Below are positions 1 to 9,446 of a DNA stretch of 64,000 nucleotides, in pieces. The stretch lies in the NCBI GenBank assembly GCA_009801085.1, contig VNWV01000006.1, positions 1,984,001 through 2,048,000 of the forward strand, in the 5' to 3' direction. The first letter of the stretch is position 1, and each line of letters opens with the position of its first letter. The notes under the pieces are model-generated. The model was not told where the DNA came from, made no database searches, and was given only the letters and a program-made list of their open reading frames with translations. The position numbers and the translations under genes were made by a program. The DNA is from Lasiodiplodia sp. COLG20. Its lineage: Eukaryota > Ascomycota > Dothideomycetes > Botryosphaeriales > Botryosphaeriaceae.

Positions 1-520
1 CCCGTGTGCTGGATTTACATCTCCGAGATCCCGACCGCGCGCCTGCGCTCGACGAACGTGGCGTTGGGGGCGGCGACGCAGTGGCTGTTCAACTTCGTTG
101 TGGCGCGCGCGACGCCGAATATGTTGGCGACGATGGGGAAGGGTGGTTATGGGTGAGTTCTTTTTTTCTTTCTCTCTTTTCCTCCTTGACTTCTTACTAT
201 CCGTTCCTTCTCCTTCTCCTGATCACGTACCTTCTGTGTCATATCGAATGACTGACTGATTCTTTCAACACAGCTGCTTCTTCACCTACGGCACCTTCTG
301 CTTCAGCATGTTCGTATTCGTCTGGTTCCTCGTCCCCGAGACCAAGGGTCTGTCGCTCGAGCGCATGGACGACCTCTTCGGCGTCACCGAGCTGGTCAAG
401 GACATCGAGGCCCACGACCACAGCCGCGGCTCTCCCGCGCCTCCCGCCGCTACCAACGAGAAGACGGGCGTCGAGCAGGTTGAGATCGCGCCCGTGTCGC
501 CTGAGGCGCGCCAGCATTAG
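1..520 (+). CDS. MFS sugar-type transporter, C-terminal part (cut by window edge)
   Basis: Last 132 residues of a plasma-membrane sugar-porter-family transporter; the 5' part lies outside the window. Exons are 1-152 and 274-520. The 121-nt intron has a GTGAGT donor, a TGACTGA branch-like motif and a CACAG acceptor, and the phase closes correctly. Exon 1 carries the [18 protein letters not shown] segment, the conserved Glu/Arg block typical of the tenth helix of sugar porters. Exon 2 carries a hydrophobic helix and then [16 protein letters not shown], the family's C-terminal PETKG signature, followed by a cytoplasmic tail ending in a TAG at 518-520. Hexose, disaccharide or quinate-like substrates are all possible, and the visible part does not decide. 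Family certain, substrate unknown. Confidence 0.9.
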
Positions 521-1910
521 AGTGTTCGGGAGAGAGAGGAGAAAGACAAAAGTAGTCGGGATGTTGCGTTTGCGTTGATTCTTTTTTGTGTGTGATGATG
601 AAAGCGCCGGTCGCGCTCTCTCTCTTGGTTGACAGGAGAGGATTGATGATCATGATGATGTTAATAACCCTCGCTAGTCGCCTGCTTCATTGTAGCAGTG
701 CGCTTTCGACATCGTTGATGTGCTGGAGATATATCCAATCGATGATGATATGCGCCTGGTGTCCACTGCTCCTCGTTAGCGATCAGTTTCGTGAAAGTTT
801 GCTGCAGTCGAAGTCGTTTTGCGAAAAGCCCGGCTCTGCTTTTCGAAAGTAATACCGATGTTCTCAGTTCAGATTTGTAAGATGTAGCTGTGGAAACGCA
901 CAAGGCAGCAGCTTTTGGGAAGTGACAACATTAAAAACCGCAGTTGAAAAGATCCACCGCGGTCTCCACGGCATCCGCGGCGTCCGTTACATAGGTATTG
1001 CTGTAGTAAGCTGACAGGAGTCACAAGCTACAGCTGAGCGTAGCTGTAAGCCACAGTGGCTGAGTTGTAGCTGTTGTTGGCACTAGTCGTGGGGGCGGAG
1101 CAATGTCCGTTTCTTAACGCCGACCGTCCATTGGCTTTCACCCTAGTTCCAGGTGGATCCTAATCCTTCAGGCGGCAAGATCTGTGTACGTACACCTCCC
1201 TCAGAAGACGGGATTAAGAAATGATTAGGTAGGTAAGATTGCTTGGCTCTTGGAACGGACGACGAATCGTCATGATTCATTATGCTCAAGGCGGTGGAGA
1301 AATAGGCGTTTCATAGCCGTTTACCCTATAGCGAGAAAGCATACCTAGATGGTAGTAATGACGATGATTGCGTGCGACGGACGAAGAACGAGTATGCAAC
1401 CCACGATCTTCGCCTCTCTTTCGCGGGAGGTTTCGCGCCCGCGACGGAGATTCACAGCAAGGGATTCCCCTAACAAACTATTTTTCAGGCATCTATGTGG
1501 TGGTAAAGTTTGCAGTCGGTGCAATATTCAGGCCGAACAGGATCCGGGGCCCGGCTGGAGTGATGCGCTTATACTGTTGTTACCTAAGGTGTTAAGGCGG
1601 AGTTAGTGGTTGACAGCATGTCTGGGCAGCTCAGCCATCCTGGGCAAGGAGATAACAACAGAACTGCGGATACAGGTGTGTGTGCTTGATGGAGATAAGT
1701 TGATTATAGAACCACAGAGCATTTTCTATATAATCTTCCGTCTCTGCAGCATTCAGATCTAAATTCCAGCACTCAGCATCAACACCAGATTTCCAGAGCT
1801 TCCATCTACTCCTCAAACAGCGAAACCTCCATCGATCAATTGATCAACCAGACCTCAAACCTTCAAACCACCAATCCCAAACCCCAACCAAAAAACCCAC
1901 CACCATCACC
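521..1910. other. Intergenic region between MFS gene and SDR gene
   Basis: Roughly 1.4 kb with no convincing coding frame. It holds the MFS 3' region with short GATGATGATGA runs near 594 and 650, then the SDR promoter. Short open frames around 1349-1606 have no conserved look, unusual composition and no splice partners. Confidence 0.6.
1727..1733 (+). promoter_or_regulatory. TATA-like box of the SDR gene
   Basis: TATATAA lies about 180 bp upstream of the SDR start codon in an otherwise C/A-rich leader. A transcription start near 1760 would give a leader of about 150 nt. Assigned from position and motif only. Confidence 0.4.
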
Positions 1911-2972
1911 ATGGCCCCCTCCGTCCGCGTCATGCACGATTTCCTCAAATCCCAACTCTGCGTCACCGTCCCCGAACCAACCACCAGCTTCGCCGACCGC
2001 GTCGTCATCGTCACCGGCGGCAACGTCGGCCTCGGCCTCGAAACAGCCCGCACCATCGCGCGCCTCGGCGCCGCCAAAGTCATCATCTCCTCGCGCTCCA
2101 CCGCCAAGGGCGAAGAAGCGCGCAAAAACATCCTCGAATCGCTCCCCGCCGACGAAAACAAAAGCCACGACGCCTCCCGCATCGAAGTCTGGCCGCTCGA
2201 CCTGTGCGACTTCGCGTCGGTCCGCGCCTTCGCCGCGCGCGCCAACGCGCTCCCGCGGCTGGACGCGCTCATCTGCAACGCGGGCGTGGCGACGATGAGC
2301 TTCACGCTGGCCGAGGGCCACGAGTCGACCATCACGACCAACGTGATATCGACCTTCCTCCTCTCCCTCCTCGTGCTGCCCGCCCTCAAGCGCACCGCCG
2401 CGGCCACCCGCAGCCTCGCGCACCTCGTCGTCGTCTCATCCGACGTGCACTACTTCACCGACTACGCCGAGCGCAAGCACGCCGACGCCGCGGGCGGCGG
2501 CCTCTTCGCCGCGCTGCGCGACGAGCAGAAGACCGACATGATGGACCGCTACAACGTGTCCAAGCTGCTCGAGGTCTTCGTCGTGCGCGAGTTGGCCGCC
2601 TTGACCACCGCCCTCGCTCAAGAAGGAAACAACAATAACGAGCCCTACCCCGTCGTCATCTCGACGCCCAACCCGGGCTTCTGCCAAAGCGAGCTGCGCC
2701 GCGAGGCGTACGAGGGGTCGTTCGTCATCCGCCGCGGCATCCGCCTGATGGAGGCCATGCTGGAGCGCACGACCGAGGAGGGCGCGCGCAACTTCGTGCA
2801 CTGCGCCGCCGCTGGCCCCGACTACCACGGGCAGTACGTTAGTGATGGCGTGCCCAAGGAGCCTGCGACGCTGGTGCTGAGCGAGGAAGGAGGCAGGCTG
2901 CAGAAGCAGGTGTGGGCCGAGCTGAAGGATATCCTGGAGGGGATTGAGCCGGGTGTCACGAAGAACATCTAG
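1911..2972 (+). CDS. Short-chain dehydrogenase/reductase, retinol-dehydrogenase-like
   Basis: Single-exon gene for a 353-residue NAD(P)-dependent oxidoreductase with a Rossmann fold. The cofactor motif TGGNVGLG is at residues 35-42, LDL at 96-98 and NAG at 123-125. The catalytic Asn is 144, the Ser pair is 176-177, and the YxxxK pair is Tyr214/Lys218 in RYNVSK. The length and the long C-terminal part fit the retinol-dehydrogenase/WW-oxidoreductase-like SDR branch common in ascomycetes. The start follows CACCATCACC, a good fungal context, and the next in-frame Met is only seven codons downstream. No signal peptide or membrane helix is obvious, so a cytosolic enzyme is likely. Substrate unknown. 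Neighbours suggest no pathway cluster. Confidence 0.92.
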   Translation: MAPSVRVMHDFLKSQLCVTVPEPTTSFADRVVIVTGGNVGLGLETARTIARLGAAKVIISSRSTAKGEEARKNILESLPADENKSHDASRIEVWPLDLCDFASVRAFAARANALPRLDALICNAGVATMSFTLAEGHESTITTNVISTFLLSLLVLPALKRTAAATRSLAHLVVVSSDVHYFTDYAERKHADAAGGGLFAALRDEQKTDMMDRYNVSKLLEVFVVRELAALTTALAQEGNNNNEPYPVVISTPNPGFCQSELRREAYEGSFVIRRGIRLMEAMLERTTEEGARNFVHCAAAGPDYHGQYVSDGVPKEPATLVLSEEGGRLQKQVWAELKDILEGIEPGVTKNI

Positions 2973-3777
2973 AGACGGTTGACGAGGCTGATTTTAGGAT
3001 GACTTTTGCTTCTAGTTCATGTCCTTTTACGGGTAGCGGCGGGCGTTGAGGGATGTTGTGTTGATTGGGTGGATTGAGAGAGGATAGGCGTTCGTAGATG
3101 AGTCTGTTGGTATATAGAGATTAGCGGTGTTATCTTAATATGACTTTTTGTGCTATTACAACGGGCCTTCTGCTTACTGTTTTGAATTGGTGAGACTCTG
3201 GTTCCGAACGTCTCTTGTCAGCACTCTAATCACACCATTCCTTCATCGTCTTGACGTCTCCCGCATCTCTTGTCTTACTCCAACAATCATGACATCATGG
3301 AAGATGCTACACCCTTTCTGAAAAGAACAGCTGAAGCAAGATTCCGGACATAGATGGGAAATTTAGAAGCGTACAAACATATACAGACATTGCTTACGGT
3401 TCTGCTTACGTGGGTAGTTGAATCCAATTGCTATTGGGGATAGCTAATCGACAACTAATACAATCGACTCCTGCCCTGCGCCCCGTTGTGTTCGTGGAGA
3501 AAACAAGCGCGATCGTTACTTCCTTTGGTGATTAATCGATTGCTATCGTGAGCGCGCGCGGTCGTCCGAGAGTAGAAACCGGAGGCAAGAAGCCAGGCGA
3601 AAGAAGAGCTATGCAAGCGTGAAAGCTTGATTACCCCTTATCCTGAGGAAAATTCGAAAAAGAAAAAAAAGCAGCGCTTCTCGAACAAAGAAAGAAAATG
3701 ACCATTCAATCATGCATGCCAGTAACACTGCATCTCCCCCTCTCCCAGTTTGTATAGCAAGCCAATGGAGATATAGC
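2973..3777. other. Convergent 3' regions of SDR and RPEL genes
   Basis: About 800 bp between two convergent stop codons. It contains AT-rich 3' UTR-like sequence and an A-rich run near 3656-3672. No coding frame or repeat recognised. Confidence 0.6.
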
Positions 3778-4459
3778 TTATGCGGCGGGGTTCTCGGACA
3801 GGATGCCCTTGTTCACGAGCTCGTCGGGGGCAGGACGGCTCTTGAGCGCACTCTCAAGGCTGTCAGCCTTCATGCTGCGCTCGAGCTCGACCTGGTGGGC
3901 TTGCAGGGCGGGCGCAGCGTTGGAGTCGGGCAGGATGTGGCCTAACGGGAGCGCGAGTGTTAGCCAAACAACTGGAATGAGGGGGATCCCGTCGTGGTTG
4001 GTGTCGCCTTGAAACAGCCGCGTCCGAGCACGGTCTTTGACGTAGGAATGTGGGGACTGAAGGGGGGAAGGGTGTGCTTACGCTCAACTAGCTCTTCGCG
4101 CTCGGGACGGTGTGCGAGGCCCTTCTTGAGGTTGTCGCTGACCTTCTGGCGCTCGAGCTCCAGCTGCTTCTGCTGCAGGGCACTGTCGCCGAGGTTAGTA
4201 CGAACAATGAATCTTTTCCTCTCGTTTTTTTACCCCGCCAAAAAGAGTGTGTGGTAGGCGGGAATTTTTTGCAGGTCGGGAGAGCTGTCAGGACTCACGG
4301 AGCGGCGGAGGTGTCGAGCAGGATGTGCCTGTTCTTCAGGTCCTGGGGATCCGGGCGGTGCTGCAGGTGCTTCTCAAGCGAGTTGCGGCGCTCGTTGCCA
4401 CGGACGGGCGAGATGGGCGTCTCGTCGACGGCGGGAGCATTCTCAGCTTCGGTGGCCAT
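3778..4459 (-). CDS. Small RPEL-repeat protein
   Basis: Three-exon gene (4459-4299, 4182-4082, 3941-3778) coding for 141 residues. Both introns have GT-AG ends (GTGAGT, GTAAGC) and the phase closes. After an acidic N-terminus come three evenly spaced repeats: SLEKHLQHRPDPQDLKNRHIL, NLKKGLAHRPEREELVERHIL and SLESALKSRPAPDELVNKGIL. Each carries the L-x3-L-x2-RP-x3-(E/D)L-x4-IL pattern of RPEL motifs, which bind G-actin in animal MRTF/Phactr proteins. Repeats 1 and 2 are each followed by an AAPALQ linker plus a charged helix, so the protein looks like a simple tandem duplication. Start chosen at MATEAE (4459); an upstream in-frame Met at 4480 would add seven residues. An actin-linked role is inferred from the family only. 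Likely cytosolic or nuclear. Confidence 0.85.
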
Positions 4460-5411
4460 TGTTGCGGGTGTAAGTTGCAAAAGTTTGCTGCGGTGGTTTG
4501 AGGGCGAGGAGGTAGTGGTAGTAGTGAGGAATGCGGAGAAAGCGGGAGCTCAGGTGAGCAAAGGCGGAACTTGTAGGCTACAGCGAGGCGGCGACGGAGC
4601 GGAATTTGTGGTGGGCTTTCGGGGTCCGTGAAGTGGCTTGGACGCAAAACAACACACGACCACGCGGCGGTCAGTTGTCGTGTCCTTGTGCTTTTCGAGG
4701 CGGTGTTTCCGTGCGCTGGCCGCTTCGCCCAGAAGCAAGCTTGAGCTCGAGGATCCGGCTGCCCCGCGCGCGTCCAAACAAGCCCCGCAAACGGCTGGTC
4801 TGGCCTGACGATCCAGGCACCACACCGCCCGCCCGCCTCCGTCCGCCTTCTCTCACCACCCGCGCCCGCTTTTTCCGCCCTGCCCTGCGCCTCATGTAGA
4901 GCTGCGATCAACACCTTTTGCCACGCCTGCCCGCACATCACATTCCAATCTCACCCACCAGATGACATCAAAGGAACGGAGATGTGACTTGTGACTTGTG
5001 ACTGACATGCTTGTTCCCGGGCGGCGCGTGAGCGTTCGACGCGTGTTGGAGCGCCCGCCGCCCCCGTTCCGGTATCCTGCAATTTTGGCCATCCTGCCAA
5101 CAACAGAAGTAATGTACGAATGTCCCACCGGAACCCTCCGCCGCGCTGCTCTGGCCCGAGTCTTTGCCCTGTCGATCTATATCTATCTGCTGCCCTTTGA
5201 GCGCTGCGCGGCGCCAGTCGTCATTGTCGTCGCCGTTTCGCGCCCGCCCCCGCCGCCGTAGCCCGCGCGCGCTCTCCCGTCCTTCCGCTTCTCCCCGGCC
5301 CGCAGTCCATTAGCTTCTTCCATGCCCCGTTTCATTCCAATCGTTCAAGTTCTGGATCATCATCGTGCGCAGTAGTCGACGTTCGGTCCTGGATCATGCT
5401 TCCTTCCCCCC
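4460..5411. other. RPEL promoter and downstream region of secreted-protein gene
   Basis: GC-rich promoter-like DNA upstream of the RPEL gene on the minus strand, then the 3' flank of the next minus-strand gene. Open frames here are composition artefacts, low-complexity and without splice support. Nothing else recognised. Confidence 0.5.
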
Positions 5412-6151
5412 TTAATACGTCGTCGGTGCCGATGTCGAAGCAGCCGCGGCGGCGTTCGGGGTGGTGCTGCAAGCCGTCACCGTCTCCGTTCCAAGTGGCA
5501 GCTTGGTGTTGGCAGCGCAATGCACGGCCTAGATGTAACGTTTCCTCGTCAGCACCGGTGACATGATTTTTGAGCGCGAGAGAGGCCAAAGCATGAAGCA
5601 AAGAAGATGAAAGCGCGCGGATCTCAAGCGGTCGAGGCGGATGATCGCCTCCTCCACAACTTCCGCAACATATGGGAAATGAGAAAAGGACCAAACAGAA
5701 GCGCCCACTTGACGCAAAACCAAGGACGGAGCCAGCATGAAAAAGTGCAAAATGAGGATTTCCTCTCTTCCACTTACCGGTCCAGGACCCATTCCTACCA
5801 TCTCCAAGGTGCAGCCGCCGCAATCGACATAATCGGTGACGGTGGTGTAGGACTCGTAGAACGTGCACGTCGCTTGGTTGAGCGCTCCGAACTTGGCGCC
5901 CTGGAAGAGCTTGGTCGTGCAGCCTTCAGTGGTCGGGGCTGGCGTAGTGGCGGCGGCGGCAGGGTACGTGCTCTCCGCAGCGGAGGTAATCGTTGGCGTA
6001 GGTGTGCTGTTGATGGGCGAGGCGGCCCTGTGTGATTGTCAGTATCGGCGTCGTGGACGGTCATTGGACGGTGAGCTGGATGAGGCGGAAAGACGTACAC
6101 GTTGCTGGCGGACAGCGCGGCCACTAGGAAGACGAGGATGTTCTGCATCAT
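5412..6151 (-). CDS. Small secreted Thr/Ala-rich, cysteine-containing protein
   Basis: Three exons (6151-6099, 6027-5778, 5528-5412) give a 139-residue precursor. Introns start GTACGT and GTAAGT, end CACAG and CTAG, and the phase closes. The N-terminus MMQNILVFLVAALSASNVAA is a classic signal peptide, probably cut near residue 20. A Ser/Thr/Pro/Ala linker follows, then a core with Cys in GCTTKLF, ATCTFYE, YVDCGGCTLE, AVHCAA and VTACST (six), then an Ala/Ser/Thr tail ending APTTY. This architecture fits small extracellular or wall-associated fungal proteins. The core resembles a family often seen in Pezizomycotina secretomes, but I do not recognise a named domain. Start at the first of two adjacent Met codons. 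An effector role would be speculation. Confidence 0.75.
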
Positions 6152-8299
6152 TTTCGGAGTGGTGATATTCGAGGCGATAACGAGTGGAATAGAGGTCGGT
6201 CTCGACAAGCGTTGTGCTGCTTCTAGGGATATAAGCGTATCGTAGGAAGCTTCTTTGTATCCTTCAGCAGGGGAATCGCAGCGCAGAGTGAGACTCGAAA
6301 GCTGAATGCGGAATACTATATGTAGCCTCTGGGCGAATTAATGCCGCGGTGACCTGGAAGGGTCATTTCCATCCCACAGGAGCCCAGCTGCCCTGAGCCG
6401 TTCCTTCCCACGGTACGATGACGGGAATGCCGCGCACGTACGCCACACGAAAAGGGCGGAAAGCCCACTCTCAGACCCTCTCTTGCTCCTTTCTCGAGGG
6501 GGCACAGATCACCCACAACAAGAGCCACGACTCTTCTTCTGCCGACGTTCCCGCTGGGCCTGGAATGGTGTCGACCCACTAATCATGGTTGTACGACGGC
6601 CGGAAGGTATACAGGTAGGGCTGAATCAAGCTCCAGGTCAAGCGCTGGGCAAGCAACGCCTGCACGGGTAGTAGCTCATCAGCTGCTGCCACACCGCAAC
6701 CCGCGCACACGCCACGACCGAGTCGTGAGTGGCACGACGAGTTCCCCATTCGAGCAGGCCCGCCCCGGTCTTGTTAATCAAACGACATGAAACCGAAAAT
6801 TGGTTGTGGAAGATGCCACAATGCTACCTCATCGAGACACGTGCGTTTTGGCACCAGCTTCCTCCCAACCTTAAGTTTGTTCAATGCTTGTCCCATTTCC
6901 TGCTGGCCCCGCCGCAATGCAAATCCCGTCACCGTTCCACCGTCTCAAACATACAACACTCGTCCGCTTCAATCCGCTTCATTGTGCAGCTCTGTGTGCG
7001 GAAGCAGACGCTTGGTCGATATTGGACCTTTCAATAACTGACAGAATAGCTGACAGGTCAGCCGCCACGGGTGTACAAGCTATCAGCTCCTCAATTTATT
7101 CTCCCCACGTTAAGCAGTTTCAGAACAATTCCGAGTCCTCCGCAAGCATAAGCAGACCAGCCAAAACATGGCCAGGCAGAATACGATAAAAAGAGTCAAT
7201 TTACCACTACTGCCGTACTAGTCAAACAAAGCCGACACCGTGCTTCGGATCCAGCCACACCACGCGCCATCCACCACCACCTACAATCCTTTCCGGCCGC
7301 ACCCGGCTGACCGGCTGATTGCTTCCGAAGCATCGTTTTGGATGCCATTCTCCTCCATAACAGCCTGCTCGATATGAATTGAAACCCCGTGATATTCACT
7401 GCAAAACTGTTGAACTTCCCAACGCCGACACACATATGCGGTTGGAAGAGGCGGCTTGCATGCATTGTGTGATTACGTGCAGCACCCACCCGCTGCACTT
7501 GCAGGCACATCTGGATTGCCAGCCGGGGTGGCTGAAAATCCAGAGCCAATGAAGTGCGTCGGACGGGGGTTGATTCCATCGAGTGCCTTGTTTTTCTCTT
7601 ACATGTGCTTGCACCGAAGATCTGCTGGACGCATAAACGTGATAGGTTCGGCGGTGATCAATATTTCCAACGGGTGATTGTCATTGCAGTCCTCAGAGAT
7701 GCTGGCACGATTTGAGATCAAAGGAAACGCTCGTTCAGACTGTCGTCTTCGGCAATAGATTTGTCATGTGCAGTGCGTCCTGATTTTTAGAAATCCTGTT
7801 ATTGTAGCAGCTAGCAAGACTGCTAGATGCTTCTTTCACGGATCTAGTTAGCGTACAAAGGGGGACCATGGCGTAAGCCAGATCCCTGCTCTCCCCCGCA
7901 CTTCAGATCGCCGCGATCCAGGGTTCAGGCAACAGCCAAGCGGAAAAAATGGTTGAACGTGGCCCAGGAAAAAGGCTATTCTCGGAAGTGCGCGGCCTTC
8001 AAATTAGAGATTCCGGTTCACTTGATGCACGAGACTTTGGCCCACGATCGTGAGGTTACTCCGTACTCCATATCGATTAATTAGGTACAAGCACTAATAA
8101 GCTTCTTGAGAAGGGTGTGTCCACTGGGCTGGTGATTGAAAATACAGTGATGAGATGCCAATTTTCTTGCAAGTGGTGCTTTCACACTTTGGCCGTCTGT
8201 CCTGCGCATCCTTCAAACTTTTGCAGGTGATGTGGTAGTATTCGGGATGTTTCTGACAGCAACGAGGCTATCACGTGCTTGATGTCTGAGAGTGCAACA
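6152..8299. other. 2.1-kb intergenic region
   Basis: Upstream region of the secreted-protein gene and downstream region of the opsin gene. Several 60-130-codon open frames overlap each other on both strands and look non-coding: biased composition, no domains, no coherent splice sites. No repeat family seen. Confidence 0.5.
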
Positions 8300-9446
8300 T
8301 TACGCGCCCTCATCGTCGTCGCCGATGCGAATGGAGCCTTCGCCGGTAAGACCATGGGTCCAATAGCCACCGAGCTCCACGTTTGTCTCAGGCAACTTGG
8401 CATGGCTGAGTAAGAGCCAGAGGCCGAAGACGGGCTTGGCAAGAAGATCCAGGACGGCATACGCAATAATCTCGTCATTGACAGTGGCCTTGCGGGAGCC
8501 GTCTGCGACACCCCAGACACTGTGTGACATTAGCACCAAGCAATTGTGCATACAGGAGAAAACAACTTACATAGGGTAGGCAGTCCAAAGAATCAAGGTG
8601 AAGAGACCAAGCGAGCCGAAAAGCTTGCTGACATTACCGCCTCTGGCGAAAGCCTTGGCGCGGCCGTGGATAACAAGGTGCCAGATGACGACAAGGTAGG
8701 CAATGCAAGCAATGGCATACCAGCCCCATTTCTGAGGAGTACCCTCGTTGCCAAAGGCGGCGAACAGACCGGTAAGGATCATGATCTCATCGGCAATAAT
8801 GGCCATCAGAGTGTGGGCGCCATCGACTCCAGCCAGCAGGCAAAGATCGAGCAGTAGCAACGGAGTAGTCAAGGCCCAGTCCACATAGCGAGCCCAGTAG
8901 ACCTGACGGTAGACATCATGGAAGGTGTCGGGGACGTGCTTGTGGGACTCGCGGATCCTGGTGTGGTGATACGTCACGCCATGACCAGTTGCCATCGCGA
9001 AGTACGAAAGAGCCGCAACGGTGGTGATCAGGGTGGTAACGACATGGTACAGGCGGCGAGACTGCAAAAGTCAGCTCATGGATGCGGATGCTGGCTGGAA
9101 TTCAAACTCACCGTGGGGACAGTCCAAGACAGGCCTGAGAAGATGATGGTGCCAAGCAGCATGAGGACAAAGACGACCCAGAGCGTCCTGGCGCCGGCCT
9201 CACCGGCATTCTGGTAGTGCGGGTGGTCGGCTACAATATGGTCAGTGAAGGCAGGCGGCGGCTGCTCGGGCACACTCACGAACGACGGTCGGCACAGGGT
9301 CGATGGGAGTAGGCGAGGCGGTGCTAGCAGAAAGTCAGAACGGGCCGAAAGAAGTGCAGGCAGCAGCGGAAGCTCCCTCACCTCGTGGGGACGAGCAACG
9401 ACGACGTCTTCCTCAGCATGTCGGCAACCTGCTCGGGGTGGATCAT
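8300..9446 (-). CDS. Microbial-type rhodopsin, proton-pump residues intact
   Basis: Five exons (9446-9382, 9323-9280, 9230-9112, 9061-8571, 8519-8300) give 312 residues. All introns are GT-AG and the phase closes throughout. The protein is a seven-helix retinal-binding opsin of the fungal NOP-1/CarO type. Helix C reads RYVDWALTTPLLLLD, with Arg134, Asp137 and Asp148 matching bacteriorhodopsin Arg82, the proton acceptor Asp85 and the proton donor Asp96. Helix G reads YAVLDLLAKPVFGLW, with Asp264 and the Schiff-base Lys268. The retinal lysine separates it from lysine-less opsin-related proteins. A carboxylate at the donor position suggests a fast light-driven proton pump, as known for Leptosphaeria rhodopsin. 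The short N-terminal exons encode a soluble extension. No carotenoid-synthesis genes are adjacent. Confidence 0.95.

Noticed and set aside
1844..2423. Two 186-187-codon minus-strand frames
   Set aside because: Antisense to the SDR coding sequence; produced by GC-rich codon bias, while the sense frame has all catalytic motifs.
8567..9067. Opsin start at the Met codon inside exon 4 (MQSRRLY)
   Set aside because: The frame is an exon continuing into a splice acceptor; helix A lies in the exon upstream.
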